DNA of 64,000 bases, from the NCBI RefSeq assembly GCF_026212465.1, contig NC_080053.1, positions 1,542,038 to 1,606,037 on the forward strand. Direction: 5' to 3'. Positions 1 to 12,078 of the stretch are shown piece by piece. The notes beneath the pieces were generated by a model. The model made no database searches, had not been told where the DNA came from, and was given only the letters and a program-made list of their open reading frames with translations. This stretch comes from Amaranthus tricolor. Taxonomy: Eukaryota; Streptophyta; Magnoliopsida; Caryophyllales; Amaranthaceae. How positions within the stretch are numbered: the stretch's first letter is position 1; each line of letters starts with the position of its first letter. The translations under genes and the position numbers were made by a program.

Positions 1-1017
1 ATTGAAGAATGAATGATGAAGAATGAACAAGGATCAATGATCAATGAACAATGAACGATGAAGAATGAACGAGGATCAATGAGCATTGTAGAATGAACGA
101 TGAAGAATGTACAAGGATCAATGATGAATATTGAATGAACGATGAAGAATGAACAAGGATAAATGATCATTGAAGAATGAACGATGAAGAATGAATATGG
201 ATCAATGATCATTAAAGAATGAACGATGAAGAATGAGCAAGGATCAATGATCATTGAAGAATGAACGATGAAGAATGAACAAGGATTAATGATCAATGAA
301 CAATGAACGATGAAGAATGAACCAGGATCAATGAGCAATGAAGAATGAAAGATTTAGAATGAACAAGGATCAATGATCATTGAAGATGGAACGATGAAGA
401 ATGAACAAGGATCAATGATCATTGAAGAATAAACGATGAAGAATGAATATGGATCAATGATCATTAAAGAATGAACGTTGAAAAAAGAACAAGGATCAAT
501 GATCATTGAAGAATGAATGATGAAGAATAAACAAGGATCAATGATCAATGAACAATGAACGATGAAGAATGAACGAGGATCAATGAGCATTGTAGAATGA
601 ACGATGAAGAATGTACAAGGATCAATGATGAATAATGAATGAACGATGAAGAATGAACAAGGATCAATGATCATTGAAGAATGAACGATGAAGAATGAAT
701 ATGGATCAATGATCATTAAAGAATGAACGATGAAGAATGAACAAGGATCAATGATCATTGAAGAATGAACGATGAAGAATGAACAAGGATCAATGATTAA
801 TGAACAATGAACGATGAAGAATGAACAAGGATCAATGAGCATTGAAGAATGAATGATGAAGAATGAACAAGGATCAATGATCAATGAACAATGAAGGATG
901 AAGAATGAACGAGGATCAATGAGCATTGTAGAATGAACGATGAAGAATGTACAAGGATCAATGATGAATAATGAATGAACGATGAAGAATGAACAAGGAT
1001 CAATGATCATTGAAGAA
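1..1017 (+). repeat. Partial module block, copy of 9,458-10,474 and 28,596-29,612
   Basis: The window opens inside a module. The sequence follows 9,458 onward (offset 9,457) and 28,596 onward (offset 28,595) variant for variant, including the rare GATGAAT TTGAATG... form near 121-135 instead of GATGAAT AATGAAT. One visible difference from the 9.5 kb copy is GAACGAT versus GAACAAT near position 97. A 274-codon open - strand frame (354-1,178) overlaps this block and ends at a TTAGAAT word. It is repeat by-product, not a gene. Confidence 0.85.
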
Positions 1018-1186
1018 TGAACGATGAAGAATGAATATGGATCAATGATCATTAAAGAATGAACGATGAAGAATGAGCAAGGATCAATGATCATTGAAGA
1101 ATGAACGATGAAGAATGAACAAGGATTAATGATCAATGAACAATGAACGATGAAGAATGAACCAGGATCAATGAGCAATGAAGAAT

Positions 1187-1200
1187 GAAAGATTTAGAAT
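1187..1200. other. Module boundary word TTAGAAT (example), source of recurrent - strand TAA stops
   Basis: GAAAGAT followed by TTAGAAT replaces GAACGAT plus GAAGAAT here. Elsewhere the usual form is GAACGAT then TTAGAAT. On the - strand the TTA is a TAA codon in the only open frame, and an ATG lies 15 nt beyond it in the same frame (from the GAGCATT or GAGCAAT word). This word recurs through the window at spacings that are mostly whole numbers of 42-bp units (252, 336, 420, 462, 504, 546, 840 bp). It therefore delimits the modules that make up the higher-order repeats. Nothing suggests it terminates a real gene. Confidence 0.85.
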
Positions 1201-2648
1201 GAACAAGGATCAATGATCATTGAAGATGGAACGATGAAGAATGAACAAGGATCAATGATCATTGAAGAATAAACGATGAAGAATGAATATGGATCAATGA
1301 TCATTAAAGAATGAACGATGAAAAAAGAACAAGGATCAATGATCATTGAAGAATGAACGATGAAGAATGAACAAGGATCAATGATCAATGAACAATGAAC
1401 GATGAAGAATGAACCAGGATCAATGAGCATTGAAGAATGAACGATTTAGAATGAACAAGGATCAATGATCATTGAAGATGGAACGATGAAGAATGAACAA
1501 GGATCAATGATTAATGAACAATAAACGATGAAGAATGAACAAGGATCAATGAGCATTGAAGAATGAATGATGAAGAATGAACAAGGATCAATGATCAATG
1601 AACAATGAACGATGAAGAATGAACGAGGATCAATGAGCATTGTAGAATGAACGATGAAGAATGTACAAGGATCAATGATGAATAATGAATGAACGATGAA
1701 GAATGAACAAGGATCAATGATCATTGAAGAATGAACGATGAAGAATGAATATGGATCAATGATCATTAAAGAATGAACGATGAAGAATGAACAAGGATCA
1801 ATGATCATTGAAGAATGAACGATGAAGAATGAACAAGGATCAATGATCAATAAACAATGAACGATGAAGAATGAACCAGGATCAATGAGCAATGAAGAAT
1901 GAACGATTTAGAATGAACAAGGATCAATGATCATTGAAGATGGAACGATGAAGAATGAACAAGGATCAATGATCATTGAAGAATGAACGATGAAGAATGA
2001 ATATGGATCAATGATCATTAAAGAATGAACGATGAAGAATGAACAAGGATCAATGATCATTGAAGAATGAACGATGAAGAATGAACAAGCATCAATGATC
2101 AATGAACAATGAACGATGAAGAATGAACCAGGATCAATGAGCATATAAGAATGAACGATTTAGAATGAACAAGGATCAATGATCATTGAAGATGGAACGA
2201 TGAAGAATGAACAAGGATCAATGATTAATGAACAATGAACGATGAAGAATGAACAAGGATCAATGAGCATTGAAGAATGAATGATGAAGAATGAACAAGG
2301 ATCAATGATCAATAAACAATGAACGATGAAGAATGAACGAGGATCAATGAGCATTGTAGAATGAACGATGAAGAATGTACAAGGATCAATGATGAATAAT
2401 GAATGAACGATGAAGAATGAACAAGGATCAATGATCATTGAAGAATGAACGATGAAGAATGAATATGGATCAATGATCATTAAAGAATGAACGATGAAGA
2501 ATGAACAAGGATCAATGATCATTAAAGAATGAACGATGAAGAATGAACAAGGATCAATGATCAATGAACAATGAACGATGAAGAATGAACCAGGATCAAT
2601 GAGCATTGAAGAATGAACGATTTAGAATGAACAAGTATCAATGATCAT

Positions 2649-2852
2649 TCAAGATGGAACGATGAAGAATGAACAAGGATCAATGATCATTGAAGAATGA
2701 ACGATGAGAAATGAATATGGATCAATGATCATTAAAGAATGAACGATGAAGAATGAACAAAGATCAATGATCATTGAAGAATGAACGATGAAGAATGAAC
2801 AATGGACGATGAAGAATGAACCAGGATCAATGAGCATTGAAGAATGAACGAT
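2649..2852 (+). repeat. Short module containing a half-unit (21-bp) step
   Basis: At about 2,790-2,810 a unit lacks three heptads (GAACAAG, GATCAAT, GATCAAT), so GAAGAAT runs straight into GAACAAT. Such 21-bp losses shift the 42-bp phase by half a unit but keep both the heptad and triplet registers. At 2,649 the word CATTCAAGATGG creates a TGA in the open - strand frame, a second kind of module end. Equivalent modules occur at 6,681, 13,996, 18,028, 20,527, 24,573, 35,864, 39,896, 41,835, 51,397, 53,336, 53,567, 60,455, 62,394 and 62,625. Confidence 0.8.
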
Positions 2853-4601
2853 TTAGAATGAACAAGGATCAATGATCATTGAAGATGGAACGATGAAGAA
2901 TGAACATTGATCAATGATTAATGAACAATGAACGATGAAGAATGAACAAGGATCAATGAGCATTGAAGAATGAATGATGAAGAATGAACAAGGATCAATG
3001 ATCAATGAACAATGAACGATGAAGAATGAACGAGGATCAATGAGCATTGTAGAATGAACGATGAAGAATGTACAAGGATCAATGATGAATAATGAATGAA
3101 CGATGAAGAATGAACAAGGATCAATGATCATTGAAGAATGAACGGTGAAGAATGAATATGGATCAATGATCATTAAAGAATGAACGATGATGAATGAACA
3201 AGGATCAATGATCATTGAAGAATGAACGATGAAGAATGAACAAGGATGAATGATCAATGAACAATGAACGATGAAGAATGAACCAGGATCAATGAGCATT
3301 GAAGAATGAACGATTTAGAATGAACAAGGATCAATGAACATTGAAGATGGAACGATGAAGAATGAACAAGGATCAATGATCATTAAAGAATGAACGATTT
3401 AGAATGAACAAGGATAATTGATCATTGAAGAATGAACGATGAAGAATGAACAAGGATCAATGATCAATAATGAATGAACGATGAAGAATGAACAAGGATC
3501 AATGATTAATGAACAATGAACGATGAAGAATGAACAAGGATCAATGAGCATTGAAGAATGAATGATGAAGAATGAACAAGGATCAATGATCAATGAACAA
3601 TGCAGGATGAAGAATGAACGAGGATCAATGAGCATTGTAGAATGAACGATGAAGAATGTACAAGGATCAATGATGAATAATGAATGAACGATGAAGAATG
3701 AACAAGGATCAATGATCATTGAAGAATGAACGATGAAGAATGAATATGGATCAATGATCATTAAAGAATGAACGATGAAGAATGAGCAAGGATCAATGAT
3801 CATTGAAGAATGAACGATGAAGAATGAACAAGGATCAATGATCAATGAACAATGAACGATGAAGAATGAACCAGGATCAATGAGCAATGAAGAATGAACG
3901 ATTTAGAATGAATAAGGATCAATGATCATTGAAGATGGAACGATGAAGAATGAACAAGGATCAATAATCATTGAAGAATGAACGATGAAGAATGAATATG
4001 GATCAATGATCATTAAAGAATGAACGATGAAGAATGAACAAGGATCAATGATCATTGAAGAATGAACGATGAAGAATGAACAAGGATCAATGATCAATAA
4101 ACAATGAACGATGAAGAATGAACCAGGATCAATGAGCATTGAAGAATGAACGATTTAGAATGAACAAGGATCAATGATCATTGAAGATGGAACGATGAAG
4201 AATGAACAAGGATCAATGATCATAAAAGAATGAACGATTTAGAATGAACAAGGATAATTGATCATTGAAGAATGAACGATGAAGAATGAACAAGGATCAA
4301 TGATCAATAATGAATGAACGATGAAGAATGAACAAGGATCAATGATTAATGAACAATGAACGATGAAGAATGAAACAGGATCAATGAGCATTGTAGAATG
4401 AACGATGAAGAATGTACAAGGATCAATGATGAATAATGAATGAACGATGAAGAATGAACAAGGATCAATGATCATTGAAGAATGAACGATGAAGAATGAA
4501 TATGGTTCAATGATCATTAAAGAATGAACGATGAAGAATGAACAAGGATCAATGATCATTGAAGAATGAACGATGAAGAATGAACAAGGATCAATGATCA
4601 A

Positions 4602-5063
4602 TGAACAATGAATGATGAAGAATCAACCAGGATCAATGAGCATTGAAGAATGAACGATTTAGAATGAACAAGGATCAATGATCAATGAAGATGGAACGAT
4701 GAAGAATGAACAAGGATCAATGATCATTGAAGAATGAACGATGAGAAATGAATATTGATCAATGATCATTAAAGAATAAACGATGAAGAATGAACAAGGA
4801 TCAATGATCATTGAAGAATGAACGATGAAGAATGAACAATGAACGATGAAGAATGAACCAGGATCAATGAGCATTGAAGAATGAACGATTTAGAATGAAC
4901 AAGGATCAATGATCATTGAAGATGGAACGATGAAGAATGAACATTGATCAATGATTAATGAACAATGAACGATGAAGAATGAACAAGGATCAATGAGCAT
5001 TGAAGAATGAATGATGAAGAATGAACAAGAATCAATGATCAATGAACAATGAACGATGAGGAA
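4602..5063 (+). repeat. Stretch broken by extra stop variants (GAATCAACC and GGAATTAACG)
   Basis: GAATCAACC near 4,621 and GGAATTAACG near 5,060 place a TGA and a TAA in the - strand frame that is open elsewhere. A 21-bp half-unit loss also lies near 4,830. Together they leave only short frames here. The same three features recur in order in the other copies, near 15,968/16,408, 22,513/22,953, 37,836/38,276, 46,579/47,019 and 58,395/58,835. They are therefore inherited block markers, not fresh damage. Confidence 0.75.
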
Positions 5064-7976
5064 TTAACGAGGATCAATGAGCATTGTAGAATGAACGATG
5101 AAGAATGTACAAGGATCAATGATGAATAATGAATGAACGATGAAGAATGAACAAGGATCAATGATCATTGAAGAATGAACGGTGAAGAATGAATATGGAT
5201 CAATGATCATTAAAGAATGAACGATGATGAATGAACAAGGATCAATGATCATTGAAGAATGAACGTTGAAGAATGAACAAGGATGAATGATCAATGAACA
5301 ATGAACGATGAAGAATGAATCAGGATCAATGAGCATTGAAGAATGAACGATTTAGAATGAACAAGGATCAATGATCATTGAAGATGGAACGATGAAGAAT
5401 GAACAAGGATCAATGATCATTAAAGAATGAACGATTTAGAATGAACAAGGATAATTGATCATTGAAGAATGAACGATGAAGAATGAACAAGGATCAATGA
5501 TCAATAATGAATGAACGATGAAGAATGAACAAGGATCAATGATTAATGAACAATGAACGATGAAGAATGAACAAGGATCAATGAGCATTGAAGAATGAAT
5601 GATGAAGAATGAACCAGGATCAATGATCAATGAACAATGAAGGATGAAGAATGAACGAGGATCAATGAGCATTGTAGAATGAACGATGAAGAATGTACAA
5701 GGATCAATGATGAATAATGAATGAACGATGAAGAATGAACAAGGATCAATGATCATTGAAGAATGAACGATGAAGAATGAATATGGATCAATGATCATTA
5801 AAGAATGAACGATGAAGAATGAGTAAGGATCAATGATCATTGAAGAATGAACGATGAAGAATGAACAAGGATTAATGATCAATGAACAATGAACGATGAA
5901 GAATGAACCAGGATCAATGAGCAATGAAGAATGAACGATTTAGAATGAACAAGGATCAATGATCATTGAAGATGGAACGATGAAGAATGAACAAGGATCA
6001 ATGATCATTGAAGAATGAACGATGAAGAATGAATATGGATCAATGATCATTAAAGAATGAACGATGAAGAATGAACAAGGATCAATGATCATTGAAGAAT
6101 GAACGATGAAGAATGAACAAGGATCAATAATCAATGAACAATGAACGATGAAGAATGAACCAGGATCAATGAGCATTGAAGAATGAACGATTTAGAATGA
6201 ACAAGGATCAATGATCATTGAAGATGGAACGATGAAGAATGAACAAGGATCAATGATTAATGAACAATGAACGATGAAGAATGAACAAGGATAAATGAGC
6301 ATTGAAGAATGAATGATGAAGAATGAACAAGGATCAATGATCAATAAACAATGAACGATGAAGAATGAACGAGGATCAATGAGCATTGTAGAATGAACGA
6401 TGAAGAATGTACAAGGATCAATGATGAATAATGAATGAACGATGAAGAATGAACAAGGATCAATGATCATTGAAGAATGAACGATGAAGAATGAATATGG
6501 ATCAATGATCATTAAAGAATGAACGATGAAGAATGAACAAGGATCAATGATAATTGAAGAATGAACGATGAAGAATGAACAAGGATCAATGATCAATGAA
6601 CAATGAACGATGAAGAATGAACCAGGATCAATGAGCATTGAAGAATGAACGATTTAGAATGAACAAGGATCAATGATCATTCAAGATGGAACGATGAAGA
6701 ATGAACAAGGATCAATGATCATTGAAGAATGAACGATGAGAAATGAATATGGATCAATGATCATTAAAGAATGAACGATGAAGAATGAACAAGGATCAAT
6801 GATCATTGAAGAATGAACGATGAAGAATGAACAATGAACGATGAAGAATGAACCAGGATCAATGAGCATTGAAGAATGAACGATTTAGAATGAACAAGGA
6901 TCAATGATCATTGAAGATGGAACGATGAAGAATGAACATTGATCAATGATTAATGAACAATGAACGATGAAGAATGAACAAGGATCAATGAGCATTGAAG
7001 AATGAATGATGAAGAATGAACAAGGATCAATGATCAATGAACAATGAACGATGAGGAATGAACGAGGATCAATGAGCATTGTAGAATGAACGATGAAGAA
7101 TGTACAAGGATCAATGATGAATAATGAATGAACGATGAAGACTGAACAAGGATCAATGATCATTGAAGAATGAACGGTGAAGAATGAATATGGATCACTG
7201 ATCATTAAAGAATGAACGATGATGAATGAACAAGGATCAATGATCATTGAAGAATGAACGTTGAAGAATGAACAAGGATGAATGATCAATGAACAATGAA
7301 CGATGAAGAATGAACCAGGATCAATGAGCATTGAAGAATGAACGATTTAGAATGAACAAGGATCAATGATCATTGAAGATGGAACGATGAAGAATGAACA
7401 AGGATCAATGATCATTAAAGAATGAACGATTTAGAATGAACAAGGATAATTGATCATTGAAGAATGAACGATGAAGAATGAACAAGGATCAATGATCAAT
7501 AATGAATGAACGATGAAGAATGAACAAGGATCAATGATTAATGAACAATGAACGATGAAGAATGAACAAGGATCAATGAGCATTGAAGAATGAATGATGA
7601 AGAATGAACAAGGATCAATGATCAATGAACAATGAAGGATGAAGAATGAACGAGGATCAATGAGCATTGTAGAATGAACGATGAAGAATGTACAAGGATC
7701 AATGATGAATAATGAATGAACGATGAAGAATGAACAAGGATCAATGATCATTGAAGAATGAACGATGAAGAATGAATATGGATCAATGATCATTAAAGAA
7801 TGAACGATGAAGAATGAGTAAGGATCAATGATCATTGAAGAATGAACGATGAAGAATGAACAAGGATTAATGATCAATGAACAATGAACGATGAAGAATG
7901 AACCAGGATCAATGAGCAATGAAGAATGAACGATTTAGAATGAACAAGGATCAATGATCATTGAAGATGGAACGAT

Positions 7977-8018
7977 GAAGAATGAACAAGGATCAATGAT
8001 CATTGAAGAATGAACGAT
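7977..8018 (+). repeat. Example of a canonical 42-bp unit
   Basis: This copy matches the consensus in all six heptads and is given as the reference for reading the other entries. H1 and H5 are identical (GAAGAAT), and H3 and H4 differ only in their last four bases, which suggests the unit itself grew from a shorter 7- or 14-bp repeat. It contains two GATC sites whose starts are 7 bp apart, one CpG (in H6) and one 14-bp palindrome. Because 42 is divisible by 3, one - strand frame stays open through it and reads as 14 residues of the MIIDPCSFFIVHSS type. All three + strand frames and the other two - strand frames hit stops within one or two units. Confidence 0.95.
7993..8006. repeat. 14-bp perfect palindrome in the canonical unit (example copy)
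   Basis: TCAATGATCATTGA equals its own reverse complement. It spans H3, H4 and the start of H5, and recurs in every unit that keeps GATCATT followed by GAAGAAT. Units with GAGCATT, GAACATT or GACCATT keep six of the seven base pairs and lose only the central pair. Units with GATCAAT or GATTAAT lose the right arm. Two-fold symmetry like this is a common shape for a dimeric DNA-binding protein site; that role is inference. With no loop, it is a poor RNA hairpin. Confidence 0.9.
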
Positions 8019-8390
8019 GAAGAATGAATATGGATCAATGATCATTAAAGAATGAACAAGGATCAATGATCATTGAAGAATGAACGATGAAGAATGAACA
8101 AGGATCAATGATCAATGAACAATGAACGATGAAGAATGAACCAGGATCAATGAGCATTGAAGAATGAACGATTTAGAATGAACAAGGATCAATGATCATT
8201 GAAGATGGAACGATGAAGAATGAACAAGGATCAATGATTAATGAACAATGAAGGATGAAGAATGAACAAGGATCAATGAGCATTGAAGAATGAATGATGA
8301 AGAATGAACAAGGATCAATGATCAATGAACAATGAACGATGAAGAATGAACGAGGATCAATGAGCATTGTAGAATGAACGATGAAGAATG

Positions 8391-9222
8391 TACAAGGATC
8401 AATGATGAATAATGAATGAACGATGAAGAATGAACAAGGATCAATGATCATTGAAGAATGAACGGTGAAGAATGAATATGGATCAATGATCATTAAAGAA
8501 TGAACGATGATGAATGAACAAGGATCAATGATCATTGAAGAATGAACAATGAAGAATGAACAAGGATGAATGATCAATGAACAATGAACGATGAAGAATG
8601 AACCAGGATCAATGAGCATTGAAGAATGAACGATTTAGAATGAACAAGGATCAATGATCATTGAAGATGGAACGATGAAGAATGAACAAGGATCAATGAT
8701 CATTAAAGAATGAACGATTTAGAATGAACAAGGATAATTGATCATTGAAGAATGAACGATGAAGAATGAACAAGGATCAATGATCAATAATGAATGAACG
8801 ATGAAGAATGAACAAGGATCAATGATTAATGAACAATGAACGATGAATAATGAACAAGGATCAATGAGCATTGAAGAATGAACGATGAAGAATGAACAAG
8901 GATCAATGATCAATGAACAATGAACGATGAAGAATGAAACAGGATCAATGAGCATTGTAGAATGAACGATGAAGAATGTACAAGGATCAATGATGAATAA
9001 TGAATGAACGATGAAGAATGAACAAGGATCAATGATCATTGAAGAATGAACGATGAAGAATGAATATCGTTCAATGATCATTAAAGAATGAACGATGAAG
9101 AATGAACAAGGATCAATGATCATTGAAGAATGAACGATGAAGAATGAACAAGGATCAATGATCAATGAACAATGAATGATGAAGAATGAACCAGGATCAA
9201 TGAGCATTGAAGAATGAACGAT
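8391..9222 (+). repeat. Linker modules, including the GAATATCGTTC-marked module (8,719-9,207)
   Basis: After copy A diverges from its partner, the array continues with a module starting at 8,719. It carries GAATATCG followed by TTCAATG (near 9,061), a two-base marker found otherwise only near 28,201, 31,981 and 49,806. It also carries GAATAAT near 8,847 and GAAACAG near 8,936. The module aligns with 27,857, 31,637 and 49,480. No gene is visible. Confidence 0.8.
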
Positions 9223-10650
9223 TTAGAATGAACAAGGATCAATGATCAATGAAGATGGAACGATGAAGAATGAACAAGGATCAATGATCATTGAAGAATG
9301 AACGATGAAAAATGAATATGGATCAATGATCATTAAAGAATGAACGATGAAGAATGAACAAGGATCAATGATCATTGAAGAATGAACGATGAAGAATGAA
9401 CAAGGATCAATGATTAATGAACAATGAACGATGAAGAATGAACAAGGATCAATGAGCATTGAAGAATGAATGATGAAGAATGAACAAGGATCAATGATCA
9501 ATGAACAATGAACGATGAAGAATGAACGAGGATCAATGAGCATTGTAGAATGAACAATGAAGAATGTACAAGGATCAATGATGAATATTGAATGAACGAT
9601 GAAGAATGAACAAGGATAAATGATCATTGAAGAATGAACGATGAAGAATGAATATGGATCAATGATCATTAAAGAATGAACGATGAAGAATGAGCAAGGA
9701 TCAATGATCATTGAAGAATGAACGATGAAGAATGAACAAGGATTAATGATCAATGAACAATGAACGATGAAGAATGAACCAGGATCAATGAGCAATGAAG
9801 AATGAAAGATTTAGAATGAACAAGGATCAATGATCATTGAAGATGGAACGATGAAGAATGAACAAGGATCAATGATCATTGAAGAATAAACGATGAAGAA
9901 TGAATATGGATCAATGATCATTAAAGAATGAACGTTGAAAAAAGAACAAGGATCAATGATCATTGAAGAATGAATGATGAAGAATAAACAAGGATCAATG
10001 ATCAACGAACAATGAACGATGAAGAATGAACGAGGATCAATGAGCATTGTAGAATGAACGATGAAGAATGTACAAGGATCAATGATGAATAATGAATGAA
10101 CGATGAAGAATGAACAAGGATCAATGATCATTGAAGAATGAACGATGAAGAATGAATATGGATCAATGATCATTAAAGAATGAACGATGAAGAATGAACA
10201 AGGATCAATGATCATTGAAGAATGAACGATGAAGAATGAACAAGGATCAATGATTAATGAACAATGAACGATGAAGAATGAACAAGGATCAATGAGCATT
10301 GAAGAATGAATGATGAAGAATGAACAAGGATCAATGATCAATGAACAATGAAGGATGAAGAATGAACGAGGATCAATGAGCATTGTAGAATGAACGATGA
10401 AGAATGTACAAGGATCAATGATGAATAATGAATGAACGATGAAGAATGAACAAGGATCAATGATCATTGAAGAATGAACGATGAAGAATGAATATGGATC
10501 AATGATCATTAAAGAATGAACGATGAAGAATGAGTAAGGATCAAAGATCATTGAAGAATGAACGATGAAGAATGAACAAGGATTAATGATCAATGAACAA
10601 TGAACGATGAAGAATGAACCAGGATCAATGAGCATTGAAGAATGAACGAT
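9223..10650 (+). repeat. 1,428-bp block, first tandem copy
   Basis: This block of 34 units (204 heptads) is followed at once by a second copy at 10,651-12,078. Both hold a 190-codon and then a 274-codon open - strand frame. Shared rare words include GAACAAT before GAAGAAT GTACAAG, GATGAAT TTGAATG, GAACGTT, GAAAAAA and GATCAAAGATC. One private base separates them: position 10,006 is C, and its partner at 11,434 is T. Confidence 0.9.
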
Positions 10651-12078
10651 TTAGAATGAACAAGGATCAATGATCAATGAAGATGGAACGATGAAGAATG
10701 AACAAGGATCAATGATCATTGAAGAATGAACGATGAAAAATGAATATGGATCAATGATCATTAAAGAATGAACGATGAAGAATGAACAAGGATCAATGAT
10801 CATTGAAGAATGAACGATGAAGAATGAACAAGGATCAATGATTAATGAACAATGAACGATGAAGAATGAACAAGGATCAATGAGCATTGAAGAATGAATG
10901 ATGAAGAATGAACAAGGATCAATGATCAATGAACAATGAACGATGAAGAATGAACGAGGATCAATGAGCATTGTAGAATGAACAATGAAGAATGTACAAG
11001 GATCAATGATGAATATTGAATGAACGATGAAGAATGAACAAGGATAAATGATCATTGAAGAATGAACGATGAAGAATGAATATGGATCAATGATCATTAA
11101 AGAATGAACGATGAAGAATGAGCAAGGATCAATGATCATTGAAGAATGAACGATGAAGAATGAACAAGGATTAATGATCAATGAACAATGAACGATGAAG
11201 AATGAACCAGGATCAATGAGCAATGAAGAATGAAAGATTTAGAATGAACAAGGATCAATGATCATTGAAGATGGAACGATGAAGAATGAACAAGGATCAA
11301 TGATCATTGAAGAATAAACGATGAAGAATGAATATGGATCAATGATCATTAAAGAATGAACGTTGAAAAAAGAACAAGGATCAATGATCATTGAAGAATG
11401 AATGATGAAGAATAAACAAGGATCAATGATCAATGAACAATGAACGATGAAGAATGAACGAGGATCAATGAGCATTGTAGAATGAACGATGAAGAATGTA
11501 CAAGGATCAATGATGAATAATGAATGAACGATGAAGAATGAACAAGGATCAATGATCATTGAAGAATGAACGATGAAGAATGAATATGGATCAATGATCA
11601 TTAAAGAATGAACGATGAAGAATGAACAAGGATCAATGATCATTGAAGAATGAACGATGAAGAATGAACAAGGATCAATGATTAATGAACAATGAACGAT
11701 GAAGAATGAACAAGGATCAATGAGCATTGAAGAATGAATGATGAAGAATGAACAAGGATCAATGATCAATGAACAATGAAGGATGAAGAATGAACGAGGA
11801 TCAATGAGCATTGTAGAATGAACGATGAAGAATGTACAAGGATCAATGATGAATAATGAATGAACGATGAAGAATGAACAAGGATCAATGATCATTGAAG
11901 AATGAACGATGAAGAATGAATATGGATCAATGATCATTAAAGAATGAACGATGAAGAATGAGTAAGGATCAAAGATCATTGAAGAATGAACGATGAAGAA
12001 TGAACAAGGATTAATGATCAATGAACAATGAACGATGAAGAATGAACCAGGATCAATGAGCATTGAAGAATGAACGAT
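10651..12078 (+). repeat. 1,428-bp block, second tandem copy
   Basis: This is the immediate tandem copy of 9,223-10,650. The related region near 28,361-29,788 has only one copy, so the doubling is either specific to this place or was lost there. Near-identity between the two copies points to a recent event. The ends were placed at the TTAGAAT boundary word, but the true crossover could lie anywhere in the flanking identical units. Confidence 0.9.

Larger units (their letters stand above)
7920..8172 (+). repeat. Module with a 28-bp (four-heptad) unit
   Basis: At 8,047-8,060 AAAGAAT is followed directly by GAACAAG; the usual GAACGAT and GAAGAAT between them are missing, a 14-bp loss. Because 14 is not a multiple of 3, the long - strand frame is broken here, while the heptad register is kept. 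The same four-heptad unit appears with AAAGAAT starting at 25,939, 26,177, 41,262, 48,010, 52,763 and 61,821. Confidence 0.85.
1018..8390 (+). repeat. 7.4 kb higher-order block, copy A
   Basis: This block recurs collinearly at 34,233-41,605 with a constant offset of 33,215 bp and no length change that I could find. Boundary words at 1,194, 1,446, 1,908, 2,160, 2,853, 3,399, 3,903, 4,239, 5,436, 5,940, 6,192, 6,885, 7,431 and 8,173 all have partners. Edited versions lie at about 13,861-19,107 (offset 11,347) and 20,038-26,127 (offset 17,878, then 17,892). Diagnostic variants inside it include GCAGGAT near 3,602, GAGAAAT words near 2,706 and 6,737, GAATCAACC near 4,621, GGAATTAACG near 5,060 and GATCACTGATC near 7,194. 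No gene is present. Confidence 0.85.

Noticed and set aside
7993..8006. Intrinsic terminators from the palindrome
   Set aside because: The palindrome has no loop, is A+T-rich and is not followed by a T run on either strand. It recurs in most units.
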